Shown piece by piece: positions 8,745 through 16,620 of a stretch of DNA of 64,000 nt. The translations under genes were made by a program, and so were the position numbers. How positions within the stretch are numbered: the first letter of the stretch is position 1; each line of letters starts with the position of its first letter. This stretch comes from Microbacterium sp. B35-30 (GTDB lineage: Bacteria > Actinomycetota > Actinomycetes > Actinomycetales > Microbacteriaceae). A model generated the notes under the pieces. That model was not told the origin of the DNA. It saw only the letters and a program-made list of their open reading frames with translations, and did not search any database. The DNA lies in assembly GCF_010634855.1 (NCBI RefSeq), contig NZ_MWLQ01000011.1, forward strand, positions 1-64,000, given 5' to 3'.

Positions 8745-9550
8745 GCTTCGACCTCGGCCCCGCACTGCTGTTCTGCCCGGCCGACCGTCCCGAGCGCTAC
8801 GCCAAGGCCTTCGATCGCGCCGACGCCGTCATCCTCGACCTGGAGGACGCCGTCGCACCCGGCGACAAGACGGCGGCACGCGGCCACCTCATCGAATCGG
8901 AGCTCGACCCCGCGCGCGTCGTCGTGCGGGTGAACCCGCCGGAGACGGATGCGTTCATCGCCGACATGGCGACTCTTTCGCAGACCGACTACCGGCGCAT
9001 CATGGTGGCCAAGTCCGAGTCGCCCAAGCGGATCGCCCGCATCGATGCGCGCTTCGAGGTCGTCGCCCTCTGCGAGACCGCGAAGGGCGTCGCCCAGGCC
9101 GACCGCATCGCTGCGCTCGACAACGTCGTCGCCATGATGTGGGGTGCCGAAGACCTCGTGGCGAGCCTGGGCGGCACGTCCAGCCGTAAGCCCAACGGCC
9201 GCTATCGCGACATCGCGCGCTACGCACGGTCGCGCGTGCTGCTGGCGGCGGGCGCACGCGGCAAGGCGGCGATCGATGCCGTGCACCTCGACATCGACGA
9301 CGTGAAGCGCCTGGCCATCGAGGCAGCGGATGCCGCGGCATCCGGATTCCGTGCCACCGCCTGCATCCATCCGAGCCAGGTGCCGGTCATCCGCTCCGCG
9401 TACCGTCCCGATGAGAAGACGGTGGCGTGGGCGCGCGCGGTGCTCTCGGCCGCCGAGCGCGAACGAGGCGTGTTCTCGTACGACGGGCGCATGGTCGACG
9501 AGCCGGTGCTGCGGCACGCGCGCGGCGTGCTGGCCCGCGCCGACTCATGA
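8741..9550 (+). CDS. citE: CitE-like CoA ester lyase, probable (R)-3-hydroxy-3-methylglutaryl-CoA lyase
   Basis: This 269-aa TIM-barrel protein belongs to the HpcH/HpaI citrate lyase-beta family (LLFCPADRPERYAKAF, VILDLEDAVAPGDK, GAEDLVASLGG and CIHPSQVPVI). In M. tuberculosis the syntenic Rv2498c cleaves (R)-HMG-CoA to acetyl-CoA and acetoacetate as the last leucine step. The same job is inferred here, replacing the usual HMGL-type lyase, which is absent from the operon. The start overlaps the MaoC stop and the stop overlaps the next gene (ATGA both times), so it is translated as part of the operon. Confidence 0.88.
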   Translation: MSFDLGPALLFCPADRPERYAKAFDRADAVILDLEDAVAPGDKTAARGHLIESELDPARVVVRVNPPETDAFIADMATLSQTDYRRIMVAKSESPKRIARIDARFEVVALCETAKGVAQADRIAALDNVVAMMWGAEDLVASLGGTSSRKPNGRYRDIARYARSRVLLAAGARGKAAIDAVHLDIDDVKRLAIEAADAAASGFRATACIHPSQVPVIRSAYRPDEKTVAWARAVLSAAERERGVFSYDGRMVDEPVLRHARGVLARADS

Positions 9551-9744
9551 GCGCCGAATCCGAGCTCACCCCGCGCCTCGGCAAGGTCGCGCTACGAGAG
9601 CTCGCCCTTCACGGCATCACCCGGTACGACCAGCTCGGCGCCCGCTCGCGCGCGGAGATGCTGGCGATCCACGGCGTCGGTCCCAAGGCGATCCGGATCC
9701 TCGACGAGGAGCTCGCCGCCCGCGGTCAGTCCTTCGCGGACTGA
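9547..9744 (+). CDS. Small helix-hairpin-helix protein
   Basis: This 65-aa protein contains two short helical repeats of the HhH type (ALHGITRYDQLGARS and MLAIHGVGPKAIRIL), resembling the C-terminal domain of RNA polymerase alpha or other non-specific DNA-binding HhH proteins. It starts with a 4-nt overlap on citE, so it is likely co-transcribed with the catabolic operon, although no metabolic role is evident. Its last 19 nt overlap the convergent DUF1801 gene. HhH proteins of this size and DUF1801 proteins often occur together, so the pairing may be older than the operon link. Confidence 0.75.
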   Translation: MSAESELTPRLGKVALRELALHGITRYDQLGARSRAEMLAIHGVGPKAIRILDEELAARGQSFAD

Positions 9745-10106
9745 CGCACCCGCTCGTCGGCGACCTCGCGTGCCACACGGCCGATGAGGTCGTACGGGAT
9801 GTCCTTCGCGTGCGGGAAGACGACCGAATCCTTCTCGGCGCGGTAGGGGGCGATCTCGGACTCCATCGGCTCCGGGAGGCGCGGCACGGGGTACAGGCCG
9901 ATGTGCTTCTTCCAGCCGGCGAAATGCAGCGCATAGCGGCCGCCGAGCATGATGGCGGCGATGCCGTAGCGCATCTTCTCTTCGGGCCTGCTGCCGGATG
10001 CCGCCGTGACGGCGTCGACGATCTCCGTGCGGATGCGGGTCAGTCGTGCCGAGACGTCGGGCGGGAAGCCCTCGATGTACTCGTCGACGGTGGCGGGAGC
10101 GGCCAT
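9726..10106 (-). CDS. DUF1801 / iron-chaperone-fold family protein
   Basis: This 126-aa protein of the DUF1801 (YdhG/frataxin-like) family has the typical TVDEYIEGFPPDVSARLTRIR start, EEKMRYGIAAIM and FAGWKKHIGLYP. The biochemical role of the family is not settled; some members are called iron chaperones by fold. The ATG at 10106 has no Shine-Dalgarno site, but TAGGCT lies 7 nt upstream, so a leaderless mRNA is likely. That hexamer overlaps the stop codon of the upstream phosphatase gene. The 3' end overlaps the convergent HhH gene by 19 nt. Confidence 0.8.
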   Translation of the reverse strand: MAAPATVDEYIEGFPPDVSARLTRIRTEIVDAVTAASGSRPEEKMRYGIAAIMLGGRYALHFAGWKKHIGLYPVPRLPEPMESEIAPYRAEKDSVVFPHAKDIPYDLIGRVAREVADERVRQSAKD

Positions 10107-10113
10107 GGCGCCG

Positions 10114-10119
10114 AGCCTA
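10114..10119 (-). promoter_or_regulatory. -10 hexamer, leaderless promoter of the DUF1801 gene
   Basis: TAGGCT on the minus strand ends 7 nt before the ATG at 10106 and overlaps the upstream gene's stop codon. Confidence 0.5.
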
Positions 10120-10722
10120 GGCGATGAGCCCGGCGTACGCGACGAGCCGGAGGTGATCGCGCTCGTAGACGAAGTCGTGGGCGGATCCATTGAGGAGCCG
10201 CTCGCCGGCGGGAGGCAGTTCGTCGGCGGTGGCGTGGCGGATCATCTCGCGGATGAGCGCACCGTGGCTGACCACGATCAACGATGACGCGGCGGGTGCG
10301 GTCGCGCGGCGGTGATCCCGCACGGCGCGGCCGAGCGCGGCGATCCCGCGCGTGCGCAGGTCGGTCCACGGCTCCGCGCCGGGCACCTCGGCGGTGTACG
10401 AGTCGCCCCACCGCTCGCGGAACTCGTCGAGGCCGACGCCTTCGGCCTCGCCGTACGAGCGCTCCCGGAGCCCGCGGTACGCCCGCGGAGCGGCCAGGCC
10501 CAGGTCGGCGGCGATGATCTCCGCCGTCTCGCGGGCCCTCGCGAGATCGCTCGACACGATCGTGGCAGGGACGCCAGGGTCGAGGCGATCGCGGAGCAGC
10601 GCGGCGGTCGCCCGTGCCTGGTCGCGCCCGGTGTCGTTGAGGGGGATGTCCGTCGCGCCCTGAATGCGCCGGTCGCGGTTCCAGTCGGTCTCGCCGTGGC
10701 GGATCAGGATCAGGGCGGTCAC
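10117..10722 (-). CDS. Histidine phosphatase family protein (phosphoglycerate mutase-like)
   Basis: This 201-aa member of the histidine phosphatase superfamily has the catalytic RHG motif at the N-terminus (LILIRHGETDWNRDRRIQG), the second arginine region (SSDLARARETAEII), the acid pocket GLRERSYGEAEG and the second histidine in VVSHGALIREM. The length and lack of mutase insertions favour a broad phosphatase (for example a CobC/PhoE-type) over a true glycolytic mutase; the substrate cannot be read from sequence. The GTG start has TAGGCT 6 nt upstream. It lies between the sirtuin and DUF1801 genes on the same strand. Confidence 0.85.
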   Translation of the reverse strand: MTALILIRHGETDWNRDRRIQGATDIPLNDTGRDQARATAALLRDRLDPGVPATIVSSDLARARETAEIIAADLGLAAPRAYRGLRERSYGEAEGVGLDEFRERWGDSYTAEVPGAEPWTDLRTRGIAALGRAVRDHRRATAPAASSLIVVSHGALIREMIRHATADELPPAGERLLNGSAHDFVYERDHLRLVAYAGLIA

Positions 10723-10728
10723 CCTCCG

Positions 10729-10734
10729 AGCCTA
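10729..10734 (-). promoter_or_regulatory. -10 hexamer, leaderless promoter of the histidine phosphatase gene
   Basis: TAGGCT on the minus strand ends 6 nt before the GTG at 10722. Confidence 0.5.
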
Positions 10735-10745
10735 CCCGGGCAGGA

Positions 10746-11600
10746 TCAGGCGAGCTCCGGCAGCCGGTCGGCGAGCGCGCGGAGCACCTCGCTCGTGCCG
10801 GCGTCGATCTTGACCGTCGCGCGGGCGTCGGCGCGCGTCGCGCCGCGGTTCACGATGATGACGGGGAGGCGGCGACGTCGCGCGCGCTCGAGGAGGCGGA
10901 TGCCCGAGTTGACGACGAGCGACGACCCCGCCACGATGAGCGCCTCGCTGGTGTGCACGAGCTGCTCGGCCTCGCGGAACTTCTCGGGGGGGATGAACTC
11001 GCCGAAGAACACGACGTCGGGTTTCAGCATCCCGCCGCAGATGCTGCAGGACGGGATGCGGAAGCCGTCGGTGCTCTCGGGGAGCACATCGCCGTCGGGG
11101 CCGAGCGGGACGTTCTCCGGCACCCGGATCCACGGATTGTCGTCTTCGACGCGACGTGCGAGATCACGCCGGTCGAACACCTGACCGCAGTGGGTGCAGA
11201 AGACGCGGCGCATCGTGCCGTGGAGCTCGACCACGCGCCGGCTGCCTGCGCGCACGTGGAGGCCGTCGACGTTCTGCGTGATGACCCCGGTGGCGAGGCC
11301 ACGCGCCTCGAGGTCGGCGAGCGCGCGATGCCCGCCGTTCGGCTCCGCCGCCGCGAACGCCTTCCAGCCGAGGTGGCTGCCCACCCAGTACCGCCGTCGC
11401 GACGCGTCGCTCGAGAGGAACTGCTCCGCGGTCATCGGGGTGCGCACGGGCGCGCCCTCTCCGCGGTAGTCGGGGATCCCGGAATCGGTGGAGACGCCCG
11501 CGCCCGTGAGCACCGCGATCCGGCGGCCGGCGAGCGTGGCGATCGCCTCGGCGACGGCATCCGTCGCACGGGCGTCGAATCCGGTCGCGATCGTCGTCAC
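10746..11600 (-). CDS. cobB: NAD-dependent protein deacylase, Sir2 family
   Basis: This 284-aa sirtuin removes acyl groups from lysines using NAD. The Rossmann motif TGAGVSTDSGIPDYRG, the TQNVDGLH stretch and the catalytic His in ELHGTM are intact. A zinc ribbon is formed by CTHC and CSIC. Later motifs GGMLKPDVVFFGE and VAGSSLVV line the NAD and peptide sites. The GTG start is the only reasonable one. It is the first of three same-strand genes and is divergent from the SpoU methylase. Target proteins are unknown, but acetyl-CoA synthetase is a common one. Confidence 0.93.
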   Translation of the reverse strand: MTTIATGFDARATDAVAEAIATLAGRRIAVLTGAGVSTDSGIPDYRGEGAPVRTPMTAEQFLSSDASRRRYWVGSHLGWKAFAAAEPNGGHRALADLEARGLATGVITQNVDGLHVRAGSRRVVELHGTMRRVFCTHCGQVFDRRDLARRVEDDNPWIRVPENVPLGPDGDVLPESTDGFRIPSCSICGGMLKPDVVFFGEFIPPEKFREAEQLVHTSEALIVAGSSLVVNSGIRLLERARRRRLPVIIVNRGATRADARATVKIDAGTSEVLRALADRLPELA

Positions 11601-11681
11601 TGTGCACCCCCTTCGGGGTCAGTGTAGGCCCCGAGGTTTTCGGGGATGTTACGCCGGCGCACTGCGTGCCAGGATGAGCGC

Positions 11682-11840
11682 GGGGGCAGCTTCGAGGGCG
11701 CCAGCGCCGAGGAGTACGCGCGCTTCCTGGGGCGATTCTCCGCGCCCCTTGTCGTGCCGCTCGCCGTCGCCGGTCTCGGCGACGTCGCCTTCTCGATCAC
11801 CGCACGGGCTGGACGGCGGTCGGCCTCGCCGGATGAGTCT
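11682..11840 (+). pseudogene. Remnant of a class I methyltransferase N-terminus
   Basis: Between cobB and the SpoU gene one frame encodes EEYARFLGRFSAPL followed by AVAGLGD. This closely resembles the 'YDRFMGRYSxPL...AGL' opening of SAM-dependent methyltransferases. The expected glycine-rich SAM motif (LDVGCG) never follows, and the frame soon runs into the SpoU gene. About 45 residues of a former gene may remain. The match is by eye to a well-known family opening, and the exact ends are uncertain. Confidence 0.35.
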
Positions 11841-11868
11841 CGTCGCCCCCATGCGACGATAGGACGCG

Positions 11869-12669
11869 ATGCGCGCGACCAGGATCACCGACCCCGCCGA
11901 CGACCGGCTCGCGGACTATCGCGATCTCACGGATGTCGCCCTTCGGCGCGTGCTCGAGCCCGAGGGCGGCCTGTACATCGCCGAGTCGGCCAAGGTCATC
12001 GCGCGGGCGATCGCGGCCGGGCACCGCCCCCGGTCGGTGCTCGTGCAGGAGAAATGGCTCGCCGACATCGAGGAACTCGTGACGGACCCCGTGCCGGTGT
12101 ACGTCGTCACCCCCGACATCGCCGAGGCGCTGACGGGGTATGCCGTGCACCGCGGCGCGCTCGCGGCGATGCATCGGCCGGTGCTGCCCGCCGTGGCCGA
12201 GGTCGTGGCAGGGGCCCGGCTCGTCGTCGTGCTGGAGGACATCGTCGATCACACCAACGTCGGCGCGATCTTCCGCGCGGCGGCAGGACTCGGCGCCGAC
12301 GCCGTGCTCGTCAGCCCCCGGTGCGCCGATCCGCTGTACCGGCGGAGCGTGCGGGTGAGCATGGGCACGGTGTTCCAGGTGCCCTGGACGCGTCTGCCCG
12401 AGTGGAGCGAGGCGCGCGGCGCGCTGCATGACGCCGGCTTCGAGCTCGCGGCCCTCGCTCTCGCCGACGGCGCGGTCACGCTCGACGCGTTCAGCGCCCG
12501 CCGGCCCGAGCGTGTCGCCCTCATCCTCGGGGCCGAGGGCGACGGCCTCTCCCGGAAGGCCCTCGAGGCCGCCGACACGGTGGTGACGGTTCCGATGGCC
12601 GGCGGCGTCGACTCGCTCAACGTCGCGGCGGCGAGCGCGGTGGCGCTGTGGGAGCTCCGCGCTCGCTGA
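11869..12669 (+). CDS. SpoU/TrmH-family RNA 2'-O-methyltransferase
   Basis: This 266-aa SPOUT methyltransferase 2'-O-methylates a ribose in rRNA or tRNA. An N-terminal substrate-binding domain (about residues 1-105) precedes the knotted catalytic domain with motif 1 (NVGAIFRAA), motif 2 (ALILGAEGDGLS) and motif 3 (VPMAGGVDSLNVAAASAVALWE). All three are complete. The family member cannot be fixed; TsnR/RlmB-like 23S rRNA methylation is plausible. It is a single gene divergent from cobB, with a short upstream region. Confidence 0.9.
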   Translation: MRATRITDPADDRLADYRDLTDVALRRVLEPEGGLYIAESAKVIARAIAAGHRPRSVLVQEKWLADIEELVTDPVPVYVVTPDIAEALTGYAVHRGALAAMHRPVLPAVAEVVAGARLVVVLEDIVDHTNVGAIFRAAAGLGADAVLVSPRCADPLYRRSVRVSMGTVFQVPWTRLPEWSEARGALHDAGFELAALALADGAVTLDAFSARRPERVALILGAEGDGLSRKALEAADTVVTVPMAGGVDSLNVAAASAVALWELRAR

Positions 12670-12708
12670 GCCGGCGCCCCTCGGCCGAGGCGCGCAGACG
12701 CGGGGCGC

Positions 12709-13398
12709 TCACACGCCGGGGCGGACGGTCACCTCGGTGAGTTCGGCGTCGCGCGGCAGATCGAGCGCCGCAAGGATCGTCGTCGCGACCGAGGCGGGGT
12801 CGATCCAGCGGGAGGCGTCGTAGTCCGCCCCCTCCTGCTGGTGCACCTTCTCCTGCATCGGAGTCGCCGTGCGCCCCGGGTACACCGTCGTCACGCGGAT
12901 GCCGTTCGCGCGCTCCTCCTCGCGCAGCGCGTCGGCAATGGCGCGCACCGCGAACTTGCTCGCGGCGTACGAGCCCCACTCGGGGCTCACGCGAAGACCG
13001 GCGCCGGAGTTGACGAAGACCACCTGACCGCGCGAGATCCGCAGCGCGTGGATCAAGAGACGGGTGAGCTCGGCAGGGGCGATGGCGTTCACGGCGAGCT
13101 GCTGCTGCCACGTGGCGACGGGCGTCTCGGCGACGGCGCCGAGTTCGACGACGCCGGCGACGTGGATGAGCGAGTCGAGCCGGGCAGGGGTGCTTTGATG
13201 GCTGAACGCCCAAGACAGCCGCGCTGGGTCGGCCAGATCGCCCGCCAGCGTCTGTGCCCCGGGGAACCGCTCGCGCAGCTGCGCGGCCCGCCCGGCGTCG
13301 CGTGCGAGGAGCCACAGGTCGTCGCCGCGCTCGGCGAGACGGTCTGCGAGCGCGGCGCCGATGCCGGAGCCCGCTCCGGTGATGAGATGCGTCGCCAT
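12709..13398 (-). CDS. Short-chain dehydrogenase/reductase
   Basis: This 229-aa classical SDR has the NAD(P)-binding TGAGSGIG motif near the N-terminus, HVAGVVE in place of the NNAG motif, a catalytic Ser in FVNSGAG and the YAASK active-site motif. The substrate is not predictable. The ATG lies 1 nt after the stop of the SGNH hydrolase gene, so the two form an operon on the minus strand. Confidence 0.9.
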   Translation of the reverse strand: MATHLITGAGSGIGAALADRLAERGDDLWLLARDAGRAAQLRERFPGAQTLAGDLADPARLSWAFSHQSTPARLDSLIHVAGVVELGAVAETPVATWQQQLAVNAIAPAELTRLLIHALRISRGQVVFVNSGAGLRVSPEWGSYAASKFAVRAIADALREEERANGIRVTTVYPGRTATPMQEKVHQQEGADYDASRWIDPASVATTILAALDLPRDAELTEVTVRPGV

Positions 13399-13399
13399 G

Positions 13400-14293
13400 T
13401 CAGTCCTCCTCGTCGCGGGAGGCGGCTGCCCCTGGGCTGAGCGAGGGGAGGGAAGCGGCGTCGGGCGGGGACGTCAGGGTCGTGACCGGCAACGGGTCAG
13501 GGCGCTTGGCGGTGACGGTGTCGCCCGAGGACTGGTGACGGAGGCGACGAAGCACCCAGGGCACCAGATGCGCGCGCGCCCACACCAGGTCGACGGCGCG
13601 CGCCTCGCGCCACGTGCGGATCGGGAGCGGGCCGGGCTGCATCGGCTGCAGGTCGTTGGGGACGTTGAGCGCGCGCAGCACCATTCGCGCGACCTCGTGG
13701 TGACCGAGCGAGTTGTAGTGCAGGCGGTCGTCGTCGAAGAAGCGCATGTCCTGCACTTCTTTGAGCGCCCATTGGTCGGCGACGATGCAGTCGTACCTGT
13801 CGGCGATCGAGCGGATGTTCTCGTTGTAGATCGCGACCTTGCCGCGGATGCCGCGGAACACCGGTGTGAATGCGGTGTCGATGCCGGTGAAGACCACGAC
13901 CGTCGCACCGTCGCGCGAGAGCCGCACGACCGCGTCCTCGAACAGCTGCGCTGCCTTGTCGGGATCGCCGTTGGGACGGATGACGTCGTTGCCGCCCGCC
14001 GAGAACGTCACGAGATCGGGCTTGAGCGCGATCGCCGGCTCGATCTGCTCCTGCACGATCTGCCCGATGAGGCGCCCGCGGATCGCCAGGTTCGCGTACG
14101 CGAAGTCGTCGACCTGCTCCGACAGCACCTCCGCCACGCGGTCGGCCCACCCGCGGAGACCGTTCGGCGCCGCCGGCTCCGGGTCGCCGACGCCCTCGGT
14201 GAACGAGTCGCCGATGGCGACGTAGCGCCGCCACGGGTGCGGCCCCGCGTTGTCGGCGTAGTTGGGCGTAGGGGCATCTTCTGTCGTCGGCAT
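13400..14293 (-). CDS. SGNH/GDSL-family hydrolase
   Basis: This 297-aa SGNH hydrolase (esterase/lipase fold) has no signal peptide. Block I is AIGDSFTEGVGD with the catalytic Ser, block III is GGND, and block V is DRLHYNSLGHH with the Asp/His pair. The first 20 residues and the last 40 (Ser/Pro/Asp-rich) look disordered. A paralogue with the same motif spacing lies at 53609-54406. Substrates of this actinobacterial branch are unknown; carbohydrate or lipid esters are possible. It is the promoter-proximal gene of the operon with the downstream SDR and is divergent from the helicase. Confidence 0.88.
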   Translation of the reverse strand: MPTTEDAPTPNYADNAGPHPWRRYVAIGDSFTEGVGDPEPAAPNGLRGWADRVAEVLSEQVDDFAYANLAIRGRLIGQIVQEQIEPAIALKPDLVTFSAGGNDVIRPNGDPDKAAQLFEDAVVRLSRDGATVVVFTGIDTAFTPVFRGIRGKVAIYNENIRSIADRYDCIVADQWALKEVQDMRFFDDDRLHYNSLGHHEVARMVLRALNVPNDLQPMQPGPLPIRTWREARAVDLVWARAHLVPWVLRRLRHQSSGDTVTAKRPDPLPVTTLTSPPDAASLPSLSPGAAASRDEED

Positions 14294-14497
14294 CCGTCGT
14301 CCGTTCCTCGGCTCGCGGCCGGTGCCCAGGGTACCGCGCACGGCGGACGTCCGACGGTTCGACGGCTCCTGCACCCGCCGCGGGGCGTGGCGGCCAACCC
14401 ACGCCGTGAGCAGCGCCGCCACCCGGGGGTTCGGCACCCTGATGTCGTCCGGGTCGTCTATCGTGGTGACTCGTTGTCTACGGGGGAGGTGCATTCG

Positions 14498-16495
14498 GTG
14501 ACGGACGAAACGGCGGTCGAATCGCCGCCCGCGCTCACCGAACGGCCGACGCACGACTTGACCGCATCGCGCACTGCTGAGCCCCGCATCGCCGAGCCCG
14601 ACACGGCCGCGACCCGCACCGCCGAGCCCCACACCGCCGAGCCCCACACCGCCGAGCCCCGCACCGCCGAGCCCCACACCGCCGAGCCCCATATCGGCAG
14701 CTTCGCGGCGGAGCACCTGTCGCCCACATACCCCCAGCGCGCGCCGTGGGGCACGGCGCAGCGCCTGCGCGCGTGGCAGGCCGAAGCGCTCGACCTGTAC
14801 TTCGGGATGGATGGCCCCGACGGGCCCGGCGGCGGTCCGCGCGACTTTCTCGCGGCCGCGACCCCGGGCGCCGGCAAGACGACGTTCGCCCTCCGCCTGG
14901 CGAGCGAGCTCCTCCGGCGCCGCATCGTGAACCGCGTCGTCGTGGTCGCCCCCACCGAGCACCTCAAGACACAGTGGGCGGATGCCGCGGCCCGCGTCGG
15001 CATCCGCATCGATCCCGCGTTCAGCAACCGGCACGTCGCCCCGGCCCGCCAGTACCACGGCGTCGCCGTGACCTACGCGCAGGTCGCGGTGAAGGCATCC
15101 GTCCATCAACGCCTCACGATGGATGCGCGCACCCTCGTGATCCTCGACGAGGTGCACCACGGCGGTGACGCCCTGAGCTGGGGCGACGCGCTGCGCGAGG
15201 CGTACGCGCGGGCGACGCGCCGGCTGCTCCTCAGTGGAACGCCGTTCCGCAGCGACACCGCCCCGATCCCGTTCGTCGAGTACCACCCCGACCCGAAGGG
15301 GATCCGGGTCTCGCGCAGCGACTACGCGTACGGGTACAAGCGCGCGCTCGAAGACGGCGTGGTCCGCCCCGTGATCTTCCTCGTGTACGCCGGCCACATG
15401 CGCTGGCGCACCAAGACCGGCGACGAGATGGAGGCGCATCTCGGTCAGGACAACACGAAGGACATCACCTCGCAGGCGTGGCGCACCGCGCTCGACCCGG
15501 AGGGCGACTGGATTCCCGCGGTGCTGCGGTCCGCCGACCGGCGCCTCACCGAGGTGCGCGAACACGTTCCGGATGCCGGCGGGCTCGTGATCGCGACCGA
15601 TCAGACGGCCGCGCGGGCCTATGCCGCGATCCTGAAGGAGATCAGCGGCGAGACTCCGACCGTCGTGCTGTCGGACGAGGCCGAGGCGTCGAGCCGCATC
15701 GAGGAGTTCTCCGCGTCGACGAGCCGGTGGATGGTCGCGGTGCGGATGGTGTCGGAAGGGGTGGATGTGCCGCGCCTCGCGGTGGGCGTCTACGCGACGA
15801 GCGCGTCGACGCCGCTGTTCTTCGCCCAGGCCATCGGCCGCTTCGTGCGCGCCCGCCGACGCGGCGAGACGGCGAGCGTGTTCCTGCCGAACGTGCCGCA
15901 GCTGCTCGCGCTCGCCAACGAGATGGAGCGGCACCGCGATCACGCGCTCGACCGCGACTCCGACGGCGAGGACGAGTGGAACGCCGAAGAAGACCTGATG
16001 GATGCGGCCGAGCGCGAAGACAAGGCGTCGGACGCGCTCACCGAGGAGTTCACGTACCAGGCGCTCGACTCGCGCGCGCACTTCGACCGCGTGCTGTTCG
16101 ACGGCAAGGAGTTCGGTCAGCTCGCCGTTCCCGGCACGCCGGAGGAGGAGGAGTTCCTCGGCATCCCCGGCTTGCTCGAGCCCGAGCACGTGCACGAGCT
16201 GCTCATGCAGCGCCAGTCGAGGCAGACGCGCCACCGCCACGTCCGCGAGGCCCACGAGGCATCCGCACCCGCGGACGCGGAGCCCGCCCTGCCGCAGGCC
16301 CTGCACCGGACGCTCAAAGAGCAGCGGCAGCTGCTGAACAGCCTGGTCGGGCTCTATGCCCGCCAGGCGGGCGAGCCGCACGGGCTGGTGCACGCCGAGC
16401 TCCGCCGCATCTGCGGCGGTCCCGCCGTGTCGCACGCCACGGTCGCCCAGCTGCAGTCGCGCATCGACGTGCTCCGCAAGCGCGTGCACTCCTGA
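14498..16495 (+). CDS. DEAD/DEAH-box helicase with a repetitive N-terminus
   Basis: This 665-aa superfamily 2 helicase-like ATPase has Walker A TPGAGKTTFALRLA, a DEVH box (ILDEVHHGG), motif III SGTPF and the C-terminal motif QAIGRFVRARR (Q/AxxRxxR). It resembles UvrB/RecG-type stand-alone helicases found in Microbacteriaceae and may act in DNA repair, although no partner is adjacent. The GTG at 14498 is chosen because GGGGGAGG lies 9 nt upstream; GTG 14489 overlaps that site. Residues about 25-65 are Thr-Ala-Glu-Pro-His/Arg pentapeptides encoded by a 15-bp tandem repeat and are probably disordered. Confidence 0.85.
   Translation: MTDETAVESPPALTERPTHDLTASRTAEPRIAEPDTAATRTAEPHTAEPHTAEPRTAEPHTAEPHIGSFAAEHLSPTYPQRAPWGTAQRLRAWQAEALDLYFGMDGPDGPGGGPRDFLAAATPGAGKTTFALRLASELLRRRIVNRVVVVAPTEHLKTQWADAAARVGIRIDPAFSNRHVAPARQYHGVAVTYAQVAVKASVHQRLTMDARTLVILDEVHHGGDALSWGDALREAYARATRRLLLSGTPFRSDTAPIPFVEYHPDPKGIRVSRSDYAYGYKRALEDGVVRPVIFLVYAGHMRWRTKTGDEMEAHLGQDNTKDITSQAWRTALDPEGDWIPAVLRSADRRLTEVREHVPDAGGLVIATDQTAARAYAAILKEISGETPTVVLSDEAEASSRIEEFSASTSRWMVAVRMVSEGVDVPRLAVGVYATSASTPLFFAQAIGRFVRARRRGETASVFLPNVPQLLALANEMERHRDHALDRDSDGEDEWNAEEDLMDAAEREDKASDALTEEFTYQALDSRAHFDRVLFDGKEFGQLAVPGTPEEEEFLGIPGLLEPEHVHELLMQRQSRQTRHRHVREAHEASAPADAEPALPQALHRTLKEQRQLLNSLVGLYARQAGEPHGLVHAELRRICGGPAVSHATVAQLQSRIDVLRKRVHS
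14618..14692 (+). repeat. 15-bp tandem repeat, five units, inside the helicase gene
   Basis: Five consecutive copies of ACCGCCGAGCCCCAC (with C/G and C/T changes in the last bases of some units) encode TAEPH or TAEPR pentapeptides. Degenerate units extend about 45 bp upstream. Unit length keeps the frame, so copy number can change without disrupting the gene. Confidence 0.9.
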
Positions 16496-16620
16496 CGCGC
16501 CACGGACGCGTACCCGGCTGTTCGGATCCCCGAAATGCTGGCAATCCCCGGTTTCGCGGGGGTCGGGCTGCGCGCGATGACTAGCGTTGACGGGTCCCGC
16601 ACCGCCGACTGGAGGCTCGA

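Noticed and set aside
14618..14692. Possible CRISPR-like array
   Set aside because: Units are contiguous without spacers and are in frame inside a helicase gene.
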